A stretch of 64,000 bases of DNA. Source: JAOPZW01 sp963807305 (GTDB taxonomy: Bacteria > Actinomycetota > Thermoleophilia > Solirubrobacterales > Solirubrobacteraceae). Below the pieces are notes generated by a model. It was not told where the DNA came from and searched no databases. It saw only the letters and a program-made list of their open reading frames with translations. Location of the stretch: assembly GCA_963807305.1 (NCBI GenBank), contig CAWEBN010000007.1, positions 62,001 to 126,000 of the forward strand. The letters are read 5' to 3'. Both the position numbers and the translations under genes were made by a program. The first letter of the stretch is position 1. Each line of letters begins with the position of its first letter. Below, piece by piece: positions 34,173-44,202 of the stretch.

Positions 34173-36510
34173 GTGGACATCCGCAAGACCGCGATCGATT
34201 GCCATGTCCTTGCCGCCGCTGCGCTTGGCGTCGGCGCTCGGCTGCCGGGGCGCAGTCGACGCCGGAGCAGGGCCCGGGCGGCCCGATCCTCGTCGTCACC
34301 GACCCCGGCGACCCGTTCGGGACGTACTACGCCGAGATCCTGCGCGCCGAAGGGCTCAACGAGTTCGCCGTCACGACGAAGGCGAACCTCAGCGCTGCGA
34401 CACTGAGCGGCTATCAGGTCGTCCTGCTGTGCGCAGACGTCACTGACTGACGCGCAGGCCTCACTGCTCGACGGCTGGGTCCAAGGCGGCGGCAACCTCA
34501 TCGCGATGCGGCCCGACGCGCGTCTGGCGGGCTTGCTCGGCCTCGGCGCCGATACCGGCGCCGATCTGAGCGACGGCTACATCAAGATCGACACCGGCTC
34601 GCCGCCCGGCGCCGGCATCACCGGTCAGACGATGCAGTTCCACGACACCGCCGACCGCTGGTCCGGCGGCACCGCCGCGACGGTCGCGACGCTCTACACG
34701 AACGCCGACACCGCGACCGTCGTCCCCGGCCGTGACGCTGCGCAACGTCGGGGCCTCCGGCGGCCAGGCAGCGGCCTTCACGTACGACCTGGCCCGCTCG
34801 GTCGTCGGCACACGCCAGGGCGACCTCGGATCGGCGGCCACGACGAGCGTCGACGGTTTGCGCCCCGATCCGCTCCGATGACCTCTTCTGGCCCGACTGG
34901 CTGGATCTCTCGAAGGTTGCGATCCCGCAGGCCGACGAGCAGCAGCGACTGCTCGCCAACCTCATCACGCAGATGAATCTGGACCGAACGCCACTGCCGC
35001 GCTTCTGGTACCTGCCGCGAGGCGAGAAGGCCGCCGTCGTCCTGACCGGCGACGACCACGCCCACGGCGACCGCGGCACGCAGGGCCAGTTCGAAATCTT
35101 CGAGGGCGACAGCCCGAGCGGGTGTTCGGTGGCCGCGTGGCAATGCGTGCGTTCGACCTCCTACATCTTCCCCGCCGCCGCGACCGCCAACAATCCGCTT
35201 ACCCCGGACGACGCGCAGGCCTACCAGGACGCCGGCTTCGAGATCGCCCTGCATCTCAGGGTCTCGGGACCCAACACCGGCCCCGAGGAGTGCAACGACT
35301 TCACGCTGTCGGGCGGGACCTCGCCGGGGCTCGGCAACGACCTGACGACGCAGCTGGCGGCCTTCCATCGACGCGTGGCCGGGCCTCGCCGCGCCCGTCA
35401 CCAGCCGCACGTCATTGCATCGTCTGGAGCGACTGGGCGACCGAGTCGCAAAGCTCGAGCTCCAACACGGGATCCGCTTCGACACGAACTACTACTACTG
35501 GCCCGCGGCCTTCGTCCAGAACACGCCTGGGCATGTTCACCGGGTCGGGCTTCCCGATGCGCTTCGCCGACGAGGACGGCTCGCTGATCGACGTCTACCA
35601 GGCGGCGACCCAGCTCACCGACGAGTCGGGGATGGACATCGCCGAGCACATCCGGGCGTTGCTCGCGGGCGCGTTCGACAACGGCTACTACGGCGTCTTC
35701 ACCGCCAACATGCACACCGACACGCCGGACAACGGCGGCGCCGACGACATCATCAGCGCGGCCCAGCGCCGAGGCGTGCCGATCGTGTCCGCGAAGCAGA
35801 TGCTGACCTGGCTCGACGGCCGTAACGCCTCGTCGTTCCAGGGCGTGAGCTTCGGCGGCGGCCTGCTGCGCTTCAGCGTCGCCCAGGACACTCGCGCGTT
35901 CGGTCTTCGCGCGATGGTGCCCATGAGCACCCCAGCCGGCACGCTGAGCGGGATCACCCGCAACGGCGCGCCGATCAGCTTCAGCACGACCACGGTCAAG
36001 GGCGTCGCCTACGCGATGTTCTCGTCCGAGTCGGGCGCTTACGTCGCGGCCTACGACGGCGCGGTGCCGCCGCCGAGCGGCGGCAGCGACGGCAGCGGCG
36101 GGAACGGCGGGAACGGCGGGAACGGCGGGAACGGCACGATCCAGAAGTCGTCGACCAACACCGCGACCGTCCGTGACCGCAAGGCGCCGCGTGTGACGAT
36201 CGTGAAGCGCACGGTGCGGGCCACCAAGCAGGGCCTCGTGACGCTGCGCATCGCCTGTCCGACGGGCGAGGTGCGCTGCCGCATCGACCTCCGCCTTCGA
36301 CGCGGCAAGCGTCAGCTCGTCCGCAAGAGCCTGACCGTGCCCGGCGGCAAGGCTGCCAACGTGACTCTGCGCCTGACGGGCTCCGACCGCTTGCGGCTCG
36401 TCCGCCTGCGCTCGCTGCTCGTCGACGCGGCGGCCAACGCTCGCGACGCGGCGGGCAACCACGCCACCACCACCACCCGGATCCGTCTCCTCGCGCCGCC
36501 CCGGCGCTAG
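34173..36510 (+). pseudogene. Secreted NodB-like deacetylase with C-terminal beta-sandwich, many frameshifts
   Basis: Joined across frames, the region encodes a signal-like start (MDIRKTAIDCHVLAAAALGVGA), a ThuA/GATase-like part (PILVVTDPGDPFGTYYAEIL, then DAQASLLDGWVQGGGNLIA), a polysaccharide-deacetylase-like part (FWYLPRGEKAAVVLTGDDHAHG, GFEIALHL, HCIVWSDWATE, MRFADEDGSLIDVYQAATQ), a Gly-Asn linker and a basic beta-sandwich domain. Frames change near 34250, 34443, 34728, 34868, 35365, 35415, 35450 and 35528. Most changes are repaired by removing one base. From 35530 to 36510 the frame is intact. Coding sense is fully preserved between breaks. The breaks may be sequencing insertions or recent decay. 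Confidence 0.72.
36097..36132 (+). repeat. Four tandem copies of a 9-base unit in a Gly-Asn linker
   Basis: The unit ggcgggaac is repeated four times exactly, encoding Gly-Gly-Asn repeats. It lies between the deacetylase-like region and the C-terminal domain of the broken secreted-protein gene and acts as a flexible linker. Such repeats can change copy number by slippage without changing frame. Confidence 0.8.
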
Positions 36511-36547
36511 CGAGCCCCACGACTGAAGGACAAGGGAGAACCACCAC

Positions 36548-38026
36548 ATGCGACAAGGACGTTTCATCACTGCGGCCGCGGCGGCCGTCGCCGCCCTGGC
36601 GATAGGCCCAGCGGCGGCCCTGGCGACGCCGGGGTCCTTCACCGACGACGCCGCAGGCGACTTCGCCGATCGGCACGGTGCCGGGCGCCGCCTGGGTCGT
36701 CGAGCCGGGGTCGGTCGCCCTGAAGGGCACCAGCGTCGCCGACAACTTCGACGGCACGACGCTGGGCCCGCCGTCGGTGGACGCCTGACGTGACCCTGGG
36801 ACGCCAACCCCGGCAGCGCCGACCGTGAGCGGAGGCAGCCTCACCGTCAACGGCGCGCACGTCAACGACGGTCACGGCCGCACGGCGACTATCAGCCTGG
36901 AAAGGTGCATGGAGTTCCGCGCCACGTTCGGTGCGGTGCCCTTCCAGCACATCGGCCTCGGCGACACGTTCTCCGATGCGCCGTGGGCGATGTTCAGCAC
37001 CGGCGTCGGCGACGCCGACCTTCCCGTCGGTCTGTACGCGCGCACGCGGAACGCGACCGCCGGGGCGTTCAACAACACCCGCCTCGACGACGGTGTCCAC
37101 GCCATCAACCCGACGGTGCCGCACCACTACCGCATCGAGTGGACCGTCGACCGACGTCAAGTTCTACGTCGACGGTGTGCTCGTCGCGACGCATACCGTC
37201 GCCATCGAGCCGATGCAGGCCGGTGATCAGCGACGCGGACGCCGCGGCCCCCGACACGGCTGCCGTCAAGGTCGACTGGCTCGGCCTGTCGGTGTTCCCG
37301 GTGACGGCCGGCACGGCACGTTCACCTCGCGCGTGTTCGACGCGGGCGCTGCCTCCAACGTGACCTGGGGCGCCGTCGACCGCGGGCGCGCATCGGCGGC
37401 GGTGCCCGTGATCCAGACTCGCACCGGCAACACGCCGACGCCCGACGCCAGCTGGTCGTCGTTCCAGCAGCTCGTCAACGGGACGATCCAGAGCCCGGCC
37501 GGCCGGCGATACATCCAGTACAGCGCCGCGCTGACGGGCACCGCAGCCCGATCTCGACAGTCGTCGTGATCCACTACGACGTCGCCCCTGCCGCACAGCG
37601 GCAACGGAAACGGCGGCGGTGGCGGCCAGTCGGCGTGGCAGCGGCGCCGGCGGAAGCACGCAGGGCGGCGGCAACAGCGGCGCCACCAGCGACAAGACCA
37701 AGCCCGACGTCACGCTCCTCGGCGCGAAGTCGCTGCGGGCGAACAAGAAGGGCGCCGTCTCGTTCACCCTGGCCTGCCCCGCGAGCGAGCAGAGCTGCGC
37801 CATCACGCTGAAGCTCAAGAGCGGCAACAAGACCGTCGCGAGCAAGACGTTCACCGTGAAGGGAGGCAACACCAAGGCGGTGTCGGTGCAGCTCAACAAG
37901 GACGCCCGGAAGCTGCTCAACAAGCGCGGCAGTCTCAAGGTGTCCGCCGTCATCAAGGCGACCGACGCTGCCGGGAACGCCAAGACGACGACCAAGACGA
38001 TCACGATTCGCCGGGCCGCCCACTGA
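36548..38026 (+). pseudogene. Secreted LamG-like protein with C-terminal beta-sandwich, many frameshifts
   Basis: The start MRQGRFITAAAAAVAALAIG is a clean signal peptide with ATG 36548 after aagggagaa. Joined across frames the protein reads TPGSFTDDAAGDFA, GAAWVVEPGSVALKG, then SGGSLTVNGAHVND, FRATFGAVPFQHIGLGDTF, HHYRIEWT, DVKFYVDGVLVATHT, AVKVDWLGLSVFPV, GTFTSRVFDAG and RTGNTPTPDASWSSFQQLV, typical of LamG-like surface proteins. A Gly-rich linker leads to a C-terminal beta-sandwich (PDVTLLGAKSLRANKKGAVS onward). Breaks occur near 36668, 36790-36830, 37150, 37218, 37315, 37548 and 37600-37640. The last 400 bases are intact. Confidence 0.72.
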
Positions 38027-38096
38027 CGTAGGCGCGAGCGCAGGCTCCCGGCCGCGCCGCGGCCCGCCCGCGTCGCAGGAGTCGGATCCATCGATC

Positions 38097-38122
38097 ACGG
38101 GCGCCGCCATCGCGGCGCCCGT
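38097..38122 (+). terminator. Strong hairpin after the secreted-protein genes
   Basis: ACGGGCGCCG, a 6-base loop, then CGGCGCCCGT give a perfect 10-bp GC-rich stem about 70 bases after the stop at 38026. No T-tract follows, but the position suits a terminator for the two secreted-protein genes. Confidence 0.5.
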
Positions 38123-38221
38123 GACGCGTCCGGGTCGGGCCGCGGCGTCGCCCCGCGGCCCGACCGGGTCGCTCGGTCGCGTTCGCCAGCGGAGCCCGGC
38201 TGGTGTCGCAGCCGACAACCT

Positions 38222-38644
38222 GTGGGTATGGGCCGGAAGGTCCAGACGTGGCCCAACATCTGGCTCAACGAGGGCTTCGCGACGTTCGCCCAGTACCTGT
38301 GGGACGAGCACAAGGGCGTCAAGAGCGCCCATCAGTCGTTCCTGGACGACTACGCCCGGCCGGACACGTCGGCCTTCTGGACGATCAAGGTGGCCGATCC
38401 GCAGCGCGACACGATGTTCGCGAGCGCCGTCTACCGCCGCGGCGGCATGACGCTCCAGGCCCTGCGCGAGAAGATCGGCGACGACCCCTTCTTCCGCATC
38501 CTGCGCAACTGGACCGCCGAGCATGCCCACGGCAACGGCACCACCGAGCAGTTCATCGACCTCGCGCAGCGGATCTCCGGACAGGACCTGGACGCGTTCT
38601 TCCAGACCTGGCTCTACACGACGACCAAGCCCACCACCTGGTGA
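38222..38644 (+). pseudogene. M1-family metallopeptidase, C-terminal fragment
   Basis: The 140-residue frame starts almost directly at TWPNIWLNEGFATFAQYLWDE, the segment that follows HExxH in M1 aminopeptidases and carries the third zinc ligand Glu (LNEGFA). It continues MFASAVYRRGGMTLQALREKIGD and FFQTWLYTTTKPTTW, a normal M1 end. The HExxH motif and the whole N-terminal part are missing. No signal peptide or plausible start region precedes it. It is a 5'-truncated remnant next to the frameshift-rich block. Confidence 0.78.
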
Positions 38645-38660
38645 GCGCCGCGCCCGCGGG

Positions 38661-39449
38661 CTAGAGCTCGCGGACCGCGGTGAAGCAGAACTGGGTGCAC
38701 GCGAAGAACAGCTCGCCGCGTGCGCCCAGTTCGCGCTGCTCGTCTGCCCACGCCGTCGCCATCTCGGGGCCGACCGACGGACGCCCGGCCGTGAACTCCT
38801 CGATCAACGGGAGCATGAGGCCGGTGCCGAACGCCTCGGGATCGAGCTCGGTGGTCGAGAAGACGTGTCCCTGGGCGCGGACCTGTTCGAAGCCCGCCTC
38901 GTGCAGGCGCGCCGTCAGCGTGCGCGGCAGCGACGGGTGCGTGAGGTGGTCGTCCCACGCGCGCAGCACCCGCGCCATGCGCTCGGGGTCCGCCGAGTGC
39001 CAGCTCACCGTCGCCCAGTCGATGTCCCACACCACCACGCGGCCGCCGGGGCGCAGGGCGCGGCGCATCTGCGCGAGCGCCGTCGTGGGGTCGGCGACGT
39101 ACTCGAGGACCTGCACGCACAGGGCGGCGTCGAAGTCAGCGGCCTCGACCGGCAGCGCGGTCGCATCGCCCTCGCGGAACTCGGCGTTGGCATGGCCGGA
39201 GCAGCGCCGCGCCGCTACGGCGAGCATGTCCGGGCTGGCGTCGATGCCCACGACCGATCCCTCCGGGCCGACCTCGCCGAGCAACTCCTCGGCGTAGAAG
39301 CCCGGGCCGCAGCCGACGTCCAGGACGCGCTCGCCGGCCCGCGCGGCGAGCGCCTCGCGCACGAGCGCACGCCGCCGGCGCACGTCGCGCCTGCGGTACA
39401 GCGTGTCGAGCTGGCGTGCCCGGCTCTCGTCGAAGGACAGCTGGCTCAT
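38661..39449 (-). CDS. SAM-dependent methyltransferase (UbiE/class I type)
   Basis: This 262-residue class I methyltransferase has motif I VLDVGCGPGFYAEELLGEVG, motif II VVGIDASPDMLAVAARR, FREGDATALPVEAADFDAALCVQVLEYV and LRPGGRVVVWDIDWATV. The first 35 residues are charged and helical (SFDESRARQLDTLYRRRDVRRRR), as in arsenite or small-molecule methyltransferases. No arsenic Cys triad is evident. The substrate is unknown. ATG 39449 is divergent from the giant regulator gene, with 82 bases between. Confidence 0.85.
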   Translation of the reverse strand: MSQLSFDESRARQLDTLYRRRDVRRRRALVREALAARAGERVLDVGCGPGFYAEELLGEVGPEGSVVGIDASPDMLAVAARRCSGHANAEFREGDATALPVEAADFDAALCVQVLEYVADPTTALAQMRRALRPGGRVVVWDIDWATVSWHSADPERMARVLRAWDDHLTHPSLPRTLTARLHEAGFEQVRAQGHVFSTTELDPEAFGTGLMLPLIEEFTAGRPSVGPEMATAWADEQRELGARGELFFACTQFCFTAVREL

Positions 39450-39531
39450 CGGCTCCCGAAGCCAGCCTAACCGCAACCGGGATAGCCGAGCCCGCCCCTG
39501 AGCCCGCCAGCCTGACGTAGGCTGGCCGGCG

Positions 39532-42500
39532 GTGCCTGCGGGCGACACAGCGGTCATCCAGCGCAAGCTCGCGATCCCCGAGGTCAGCGAGCGAGCGTTG
39601 GGGCGCCCGCGCCTGGAGCGGCTGCTCGCGATGCTCGTCGAGCGCTATCCGGTCGTGTGGGTCGCCGCGACCGCCGGTGCGGGCAAGACGACGGCCGTCG
39701 TGCAGGCGGCGCGCGCCATCGAGCGGCCGGTCGCGTGGCTGACCCTCGACGCCACCGATGCCGCGCCCGGGCGACTGGTGACCTACCTGGAGGCGGCGCT
39801 GACCCGCTGCTCACCGCAGGTGCGCGGCGTCGGGACCGGGGCGCTGGCGCGGCGCATCGCCCACGCCGAGGCGGCGGGCCTGCTCGCCGAGGCGGTCGGG
39901 ACGAGCCCGGTGCTCCTGATCATCGACGAGCTCGAGCGTCTGGCCGAGGCGCCGGAGGCGCTCGCGGCACTCAGCGGGCTCCTGCGGTATGCGCCGCCGA
40001 GCATGCGGATCTTGCTCATCAGCCGCCGGGAGCTGGCGATCGACATGGGCAACGCCGCCACGCTCGGCCGCGTCGCGGCGGTGGGCGAGGGCGACCTGGC
40101 CTTCACGACCGAGGAGGCGGCGCGAGCGCTGGCCGACGTCGGACGTGGCGAGGTCGATCCGATCGCGGCCGTCGAGGCCACCGGCGGCTGGGTCGCCGGC
40201 GTCCTCTTCGAGGCGTGGCGATCGGAGGACCACGTCGCCGGACTGGGCGGTGAGGCCGACCCGCTCTATGGCTACCTGTCGTCGCAGATCCTCGAGCTGC
40301 TCGACGACGACGACCGCGAGTTCCTGGTGGCCACCTCACTGCTCGAGGAGGTCTCCCCCGCCGGCGCCGAGGCGCTCGGCCAGCACGCCGCCGGCGATCG
40401 CCTGCTGGCCCTCCGCGCCGCGCACCTGCCCGTGACCTGGGCCGCCGACGGGCTCGCCATGCGCTGCCACACGCGCTTTCGGGAGTTCCTCCTGGAATGC
40501 CTGCGTCGTCGCGGCGATGAGCACGTGCGCGCGCTGCGCGGCGCGCACGGCGACCTGCTCGCGAGCGAGGGCCATCACGAGGACGCCGTCGAGGAGCTCC
40601 TGCGCGCGGGCGAGCTGGACCGCGCGCGTGCGGCGGCCGAGCGTGCCATCGCCGGGGTCATCGAGCGCCTCGACCTGGCGGTTGCCGAGCGTTGGCTGAG
40701 CGCGCTGTCCGACGCGGGCCCCGACGGCGGGCCGCTGAGCGCGGCCGAGGTGATGCTGGCCATCGGGCGCGAGCAGTACGGGCGCGGCGTGCGCCTGGCC
40801 GACCGCCTCCACGACGGCGGCCACCGCGAGCGGCTCGCGCGGGCCTCGAGCCCGGCCGCCAGCATGATGGCCTGGTGCTACTGGCACGGGGGCCGGATCG
40901 CGGACGCGCGCGCGGTCATCGACGTTGCCGCGCCCAGCCCGGAGACCGAGGCGATCCGGTACCTGCTGGCGCTCGTCGACGGCGAGGCCTCCGACGGCGC
41001 CGCGCTGCATCCCACCCTGAGCGGCGGTCCGCTCGACGCGCTGGTCATGCGGGTGCATTACGCCCACGGCCGCCTCCCCCGCCTCGAGTCCACGCCGACC
41101 TCGCGCTGGGCGGCCGCGGTGAGCGCCCCATGGCGCATCAGCACGCTGCGTGCCACCGGCCACACCGAGCAGGCGCTCGACCTGTACGAGGCCCAGGGCA
41201 GCGCGAGCTGGGCCGCAGTGTGGCTGCACGCGATCGTCGGCGTCGAGATCCTCATCGATCTGCGTCGCATCGACGAGGCGCGCCGGGCGCTCCTGCGCGC
41301 CCGCGAGCTGATCGGGGCCAGCGAGTCCCAGGTCTACGACATGCTCAGCCTGGTGATGGAGGCCAAGCTCGAGCTGCGCCTGCGTCGGGACGCCGGCGCC
41401 GCGCGTGCCGTCCTCGAGGGTCTCGAGCGGCGCCCCGCAGCGCGCGAGTACGGCTTCATCGCCGAGCAGGTCGACACGTGGACCGGCTACGCCGACCTGC
41501 TCGACGGCGATGCCGGCGCCGCGCTGCGGCGGCTGCGCGCGGCCACCGGGCGGATGCTCGCCGGCGACCGCATCCTCGAGCTGCCCACCGCCGCCGTCTA
41601 CCTGGCCGAGGCCGAGTGGCGCCGCGGCGACGAGGACGCGGCCGACCGCGCCGCCGACCTGGCGCTCGCCGCGGCCGCCAAGCAGGGCTCCAACCACCTC
41701 TTCCTGCAGGCCCTCGCCGACTTCCCCGCGGTCGTCGCGCGCCGCATCGACGCCGAGCCCGAGACGCGGTCGCCGTGGCACGACCTCGGGCGTGCGCTGC
41801 TCGCCCAGGGCGTGACCGTCGACCCACGCGTCGGGCCGCTGCTCGAGCTCGAGGAGTTCGGGCGCAGGGCCCTCGCGGTGAACGGCACCGTGGTGCGCCC
41901 GCGCATCGCCAAGGCCTACGAGGTGGCGGCCTACCTGGCCTCGCGCCCCGACCAGTCGGCCTCACGCGACGACCTGCTCGACGCCCTCTTCGACGGGCGC
42001 GCCGACGCCTCCGCGCGTGCCTACCTGCGCCAGGCCTTCCACCGCCTGCGCGAGGTGCTGCCCGCCGGCGTCGAGCTGACCGTCGAGAGCTCCCGCGTGG
42101 CGCTCGGCGCCAACGCGACGATCCGCAGCGAATCGGGCCGCGTCGAGGCGCTCCTGGCACAGGCGGCGCGCCTGCAGGGCGAGGAGCGCCTGCAGGCGAC
42201 GCTGGATGCGATCGAGCTCCTGGAGCGCGGCGAGTACCTGCCGGGCGTGCGCACGGTCTGGGCCCAGGAACGCCGGCGCCACCTCGACGCCGTCGGCGCC
42301 GACGCCCGCTTCGAGGCCGCGGAACTGGCCTTCGCGGCCGGCCGCTACCACGACGCCGAGCGGCTTGTCACGGCCGTGCTGCGCGACGACCCCTACCGCG
42401 AGGCGGCGTGGCGCCTGCAGATGCGCCTGGCCAGCGCGGTGGGCGACGAGGATCGCGTCATCGGCGCCTTCCGCGGCTGCGAGCGCGCGCTGGCAGACCT

Positions 42501-42555
42501 GGGCGCGCGGCCCGCGGGCGCGACCCGCCACCTGCTCGACGCCCTGCGCCGCTAG
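39532..42555 (+). CDS. Giant MalT-like ATPase regulator with C-terminal BTAD domain
   Basis: The protein has 1007 residues. The N-terminal STAND ATPase has the Walker A VAATAGAGKTTAVV, a Walker B VLLIIDELERL and a sensor MRILLISRRELAI. A long helical TPR-like region spans about 330-760. The C-terminus (about 790-1005) contains an OmpR/BTAD-type region: LAVNGTVVRPRIAKAYEVAAYLASRPD, then ARAYLRQAFHRLREVLPAGVEL and a helical BTAD (LLERGEYLPGVRTVWAQERR). This is the layout of large SARP/MalT hybrid regulators of secondary metabolism or catabolism. The gene is convergent with, and shares a CTAG with, the second HpaB oxygenase gene. Confidence 0.85.
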   Translation: MPAGDTAVIQRKLAIPEVSERALGRPRLERLLAMLVERYPVVWVAATAGAGKTTAVVQAARAIERPVAWLTLDATDAAPGRLVTYLEAALTRCSPQVRGVGTGALARRIAHAEAAGLLAEAVGTSPVLLIIDELERLAEAPEALAALSGLLRYAPPSMRILLISRRELAIDMGNAATLGRVAAVGEGDLAFTTEEAARALADVGRGEVDPIAAVEATGGWVAGVLFEAWRSEDHVAGLGGEADPLYGYLSSQILELLDDDDREFLVATSLLEEVSPAGAEALGQHAAGDRLLALRAAHLPVTWAADGLAMRCHTRFREFLLECLRRRGDEHVRALRGAHGDLLASEGHHEDAVEELLRAGELDRARAAAERAIAGVIERLDLAVAERWLSALSDAGPDGGPLSAAEVMLAIGREQYGRGVRLADRLHDGGHRERLARASSPAASMMAWCYWHGGRIADARAVIDVAAPSPETEAIRYLLALVDGEASDGAALHPTLSGGPLDALVMRVHYAHGRLPRLESTPTSRWAAAVSAPWRISTLRATGHTEQALDLYEAQGSASWAAVWLHAIVGVEILIDLRRIDEARRALLRARELIGASESQVYDMLSLVMEAKLELRLRRDAGAARAVLEGLERRPAAREYGFIAEQVDTWTGYADLLDGDAGAALRRLRAATGRMLAGDRILELPTAAVYLAEAEWRRGDEDAADRAADLALAAAAKQGSNHLFLQALADFPAVVARRIDAEPETRSPWHDLGRALLAQGVTVDPRVGPLLELEEFGRRALAVNGTVVRPRIAKAYEVAAYLASRPDQSASRDDLLDALFDGRADASARAYLRQAFHRLREVLPAGVELTVESSRVALGANATIRSESGRVEALLAQAARLQGEERLQATLDAIELLERGEYLPGVRTVWAQERRRHLDAVGADARFEAAELAFAAGRYHDAERLVTAVLRDDPYREAAWRLQMRLASAVGDEDRVIGAFRGCERALADLGARPAGATRHLLDALRR

Positions 42556-44111
42556 ACGGTCTCCTGCACGTCCTGCGCCGCGACGTAGTCCGGGCGCACG
42601 CGGATCGACGGGTAGTCGACCTTCTCCTCGTCCAGGCGCTGGGCCAGGGCGCTGACATCGCCCAGACCGCAGATCTCACGCGCGAGCTCGGTCAGAGGCC
42701 CGTCCGCCTGGTACTCGACGCGCTGCATCGTGAGCAGCCGGATGATGTGCAGCGGCGTGCCGTTGAACTTCTCGAACATCGCGTGGCGAGCGCCCCATTC
42801 CGTCAGGAAGCGCTCGTGGATCATCCGGAAGATCCGCGTGCGGTCCTCGGCGGAGGTGTTGTGGCCGCGCAGCGCGGCGCGCAGAGCCCCACCGAGCTCG
42901 GGGTTGTCGAGGTCGGCCTTCGTCGGATAGACGACGACCCCGCGTCCGCAGAAGTCGATGAGGATCTCGATCATCCGCTGGACGTGCTCGAGGTAGTGCG
43001 CTCGGCCGAAGTCCACGAAGATGTTGTTGGGCTTGTAGAGGCCGCCGGGCGACATGAAGCCGGTCTCCTCCGCGGCGATGGCGAAGGCGCGGCACGTCTC
43101 GCGGAAGCGGACGAGGTCGGCGACCTGCGAGGCGACGATCGGCGCCTGCGCGGTCCCCAGCGCCTCGGTGATGAGGATGGCCAGGCCGGCGATGACCTCG
43201 GCGTTGACGACGTGGCGGATCTGGGTCTCGGCGTGGATCCAGTCGAACAGCCGCTGGGGGTAGAACTTCGCGTGGTCGGGGTTGCCGATGTGGAAGACGC
43301 GGTCCCACGGGATGAGCACGTCGTCGAAGTACGCCATCCCGTCGAGCTCGTCGCCGCGGCTGGCCAGAGGCCGGTCGAACCCGTCGGCGTCGGGCTGGGC
43401 CAGCGACGGGCGCACCACGTGGGTGACGTTGGGGTCGTTGGCCGGCACGAGCGCGAAGACGACCTGCTCGGCGACCGTGCCGGGCTTCCACAGCACGCCC
43501 ATGAAGATCTCGTTGGCGAAGGCCACGCCGGTGCCGATCGCCTTCCAGCCGCGCACGACGATCCCCTGGTCGTTCTTCTCCACCATGCGCAGCTGCGGGG
43601 TGGCGGCCACCGTGTCCGGCGACGAGCGATCCCCCTGCACGTCGAGGAACATCGGCGAGGCCGACAGGTCGCTGCGCATGAGGTAGTCCCACTTGTCGCG
43701 GATGTTCTGCGCGAGCGGGCGCCCGTCGTGGCCCTGGGACTCCTGCTCCCACGGCTCCGGGTCCTGGTAGAGGGTGTAGAAGACCGGCAGCATGCTCGCC
43801 GGCGGGCGCGTGAACATCGCGCCCCGCGCCCACTTGCGGAAGACGAGCTCGTGGTACTCGCGGCGCACGCGCAGGTCCTCCTTGGTGCGCGGCAGGAACC
43901 AGTGCCGCGCCCAGCGCTCGCCGTCCTCGTCGACGAAGGTCATCGCGTCCGCGTACTGCGGGTCGTGATGCATGTCGTAATACTCGGCGAGGGCCTGGGC
44001 GTAGCCGCGCGTCTTGGGGTGCGTCGTGAGGTCGTCGATCATCTCCCCGGCGCACAACACGCGCCGCCCGTCGCGAATCGAGTCCAGGAACTGCTCGCCC
44101 GTCCTGATCAT
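42552..44111 (-). CDS. HpaB-family FADH2-dependent monooxygenase (second copy)
   Basis: This 519-residue oxygenase is clearly related to, but divergent from, the copy at 9.8 kb. Features include TGEQFLDSIRDGRRVLCAGEMIDDLTTHPKT, GWKAIGTGVAFANEIFMGVLW, FDDVLIPWDRVFHIGN, and the helical FVDFGRAHYLEHVQRMIEILIDFCGRG. Partner reduced flavin must come from elsewhere. gaggagaagg lies just before ATG 44111. There is no companion gene on the same strand. The giant regulator immediately downstream is on the opposite strand and may or may not control it. Confidence 0.9.
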   Translation of the reverse strand: MIRTGEQFLDSIRDGRRVLCAGEMIDDLTTHPKTRGYAQALAEYYDMHHDPQYADAMTFVDEDGERWARHWFLPRTKEDLRVRREYHELVFRKWARGAMFTRPPASMLPVFYTLYQDPEPWEQESQGHDGRPLAQNIRDKWDYLMRSDLSASPMFLDVQGDRSSPDTVAATPQLRMVEKNDQGIVVRGWKAIGTGVAFANEIFMGVLWKPGTVAEQVVFALVPANDPNVTHVVRPSLAQPDADGFDRPLASRGDELDGMAYFDDVLIPWDRVFHIGNPDHAKFYPQRLFDWIHAETQIRHVVNAEVIAGLAILITEALGTAQAPIVASQVADLVRFRETCRAFAIAAEETGFMSPGGLYKPNNIFVDFGRAHYLEHVQRMIEILIDFCGRGVVVYPTKADLDNPELGGALRAALRGHNTSAEDRTRIFRMIHERFLTEWGARHAMFEKFNGTPLHIIRLLTMQRVEYQADGPLTELAREICGLGDVSALAQRLDEEKVDYPSIRVRPDYVAAQDVQETV

Positions 44112-44202
44112 GGCCTTCTCCTCGTCGCGTCTGTGTCGGCCGAGGATGTCGCGCGGCCGTTAACCGTCGCGAAACGCACTCGGCGCGCCGCCCAGACGGG
44201 GT

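Noticed and set aside
36097..36132. Tandem repeat as a possible CRISPR-like array
   Set aside because: Units are 9 bases, contiguous, in frame and encode a Gly-Asn linker. There are no spacers.
42400..44111. Second HpaB oxygenase as a direct tandem duplicate of the 9.8-kb copy
   Set aside because: The two proteins share family motifs but differ through most of their length, so they are distinct subfamilies and not a recent duplication.
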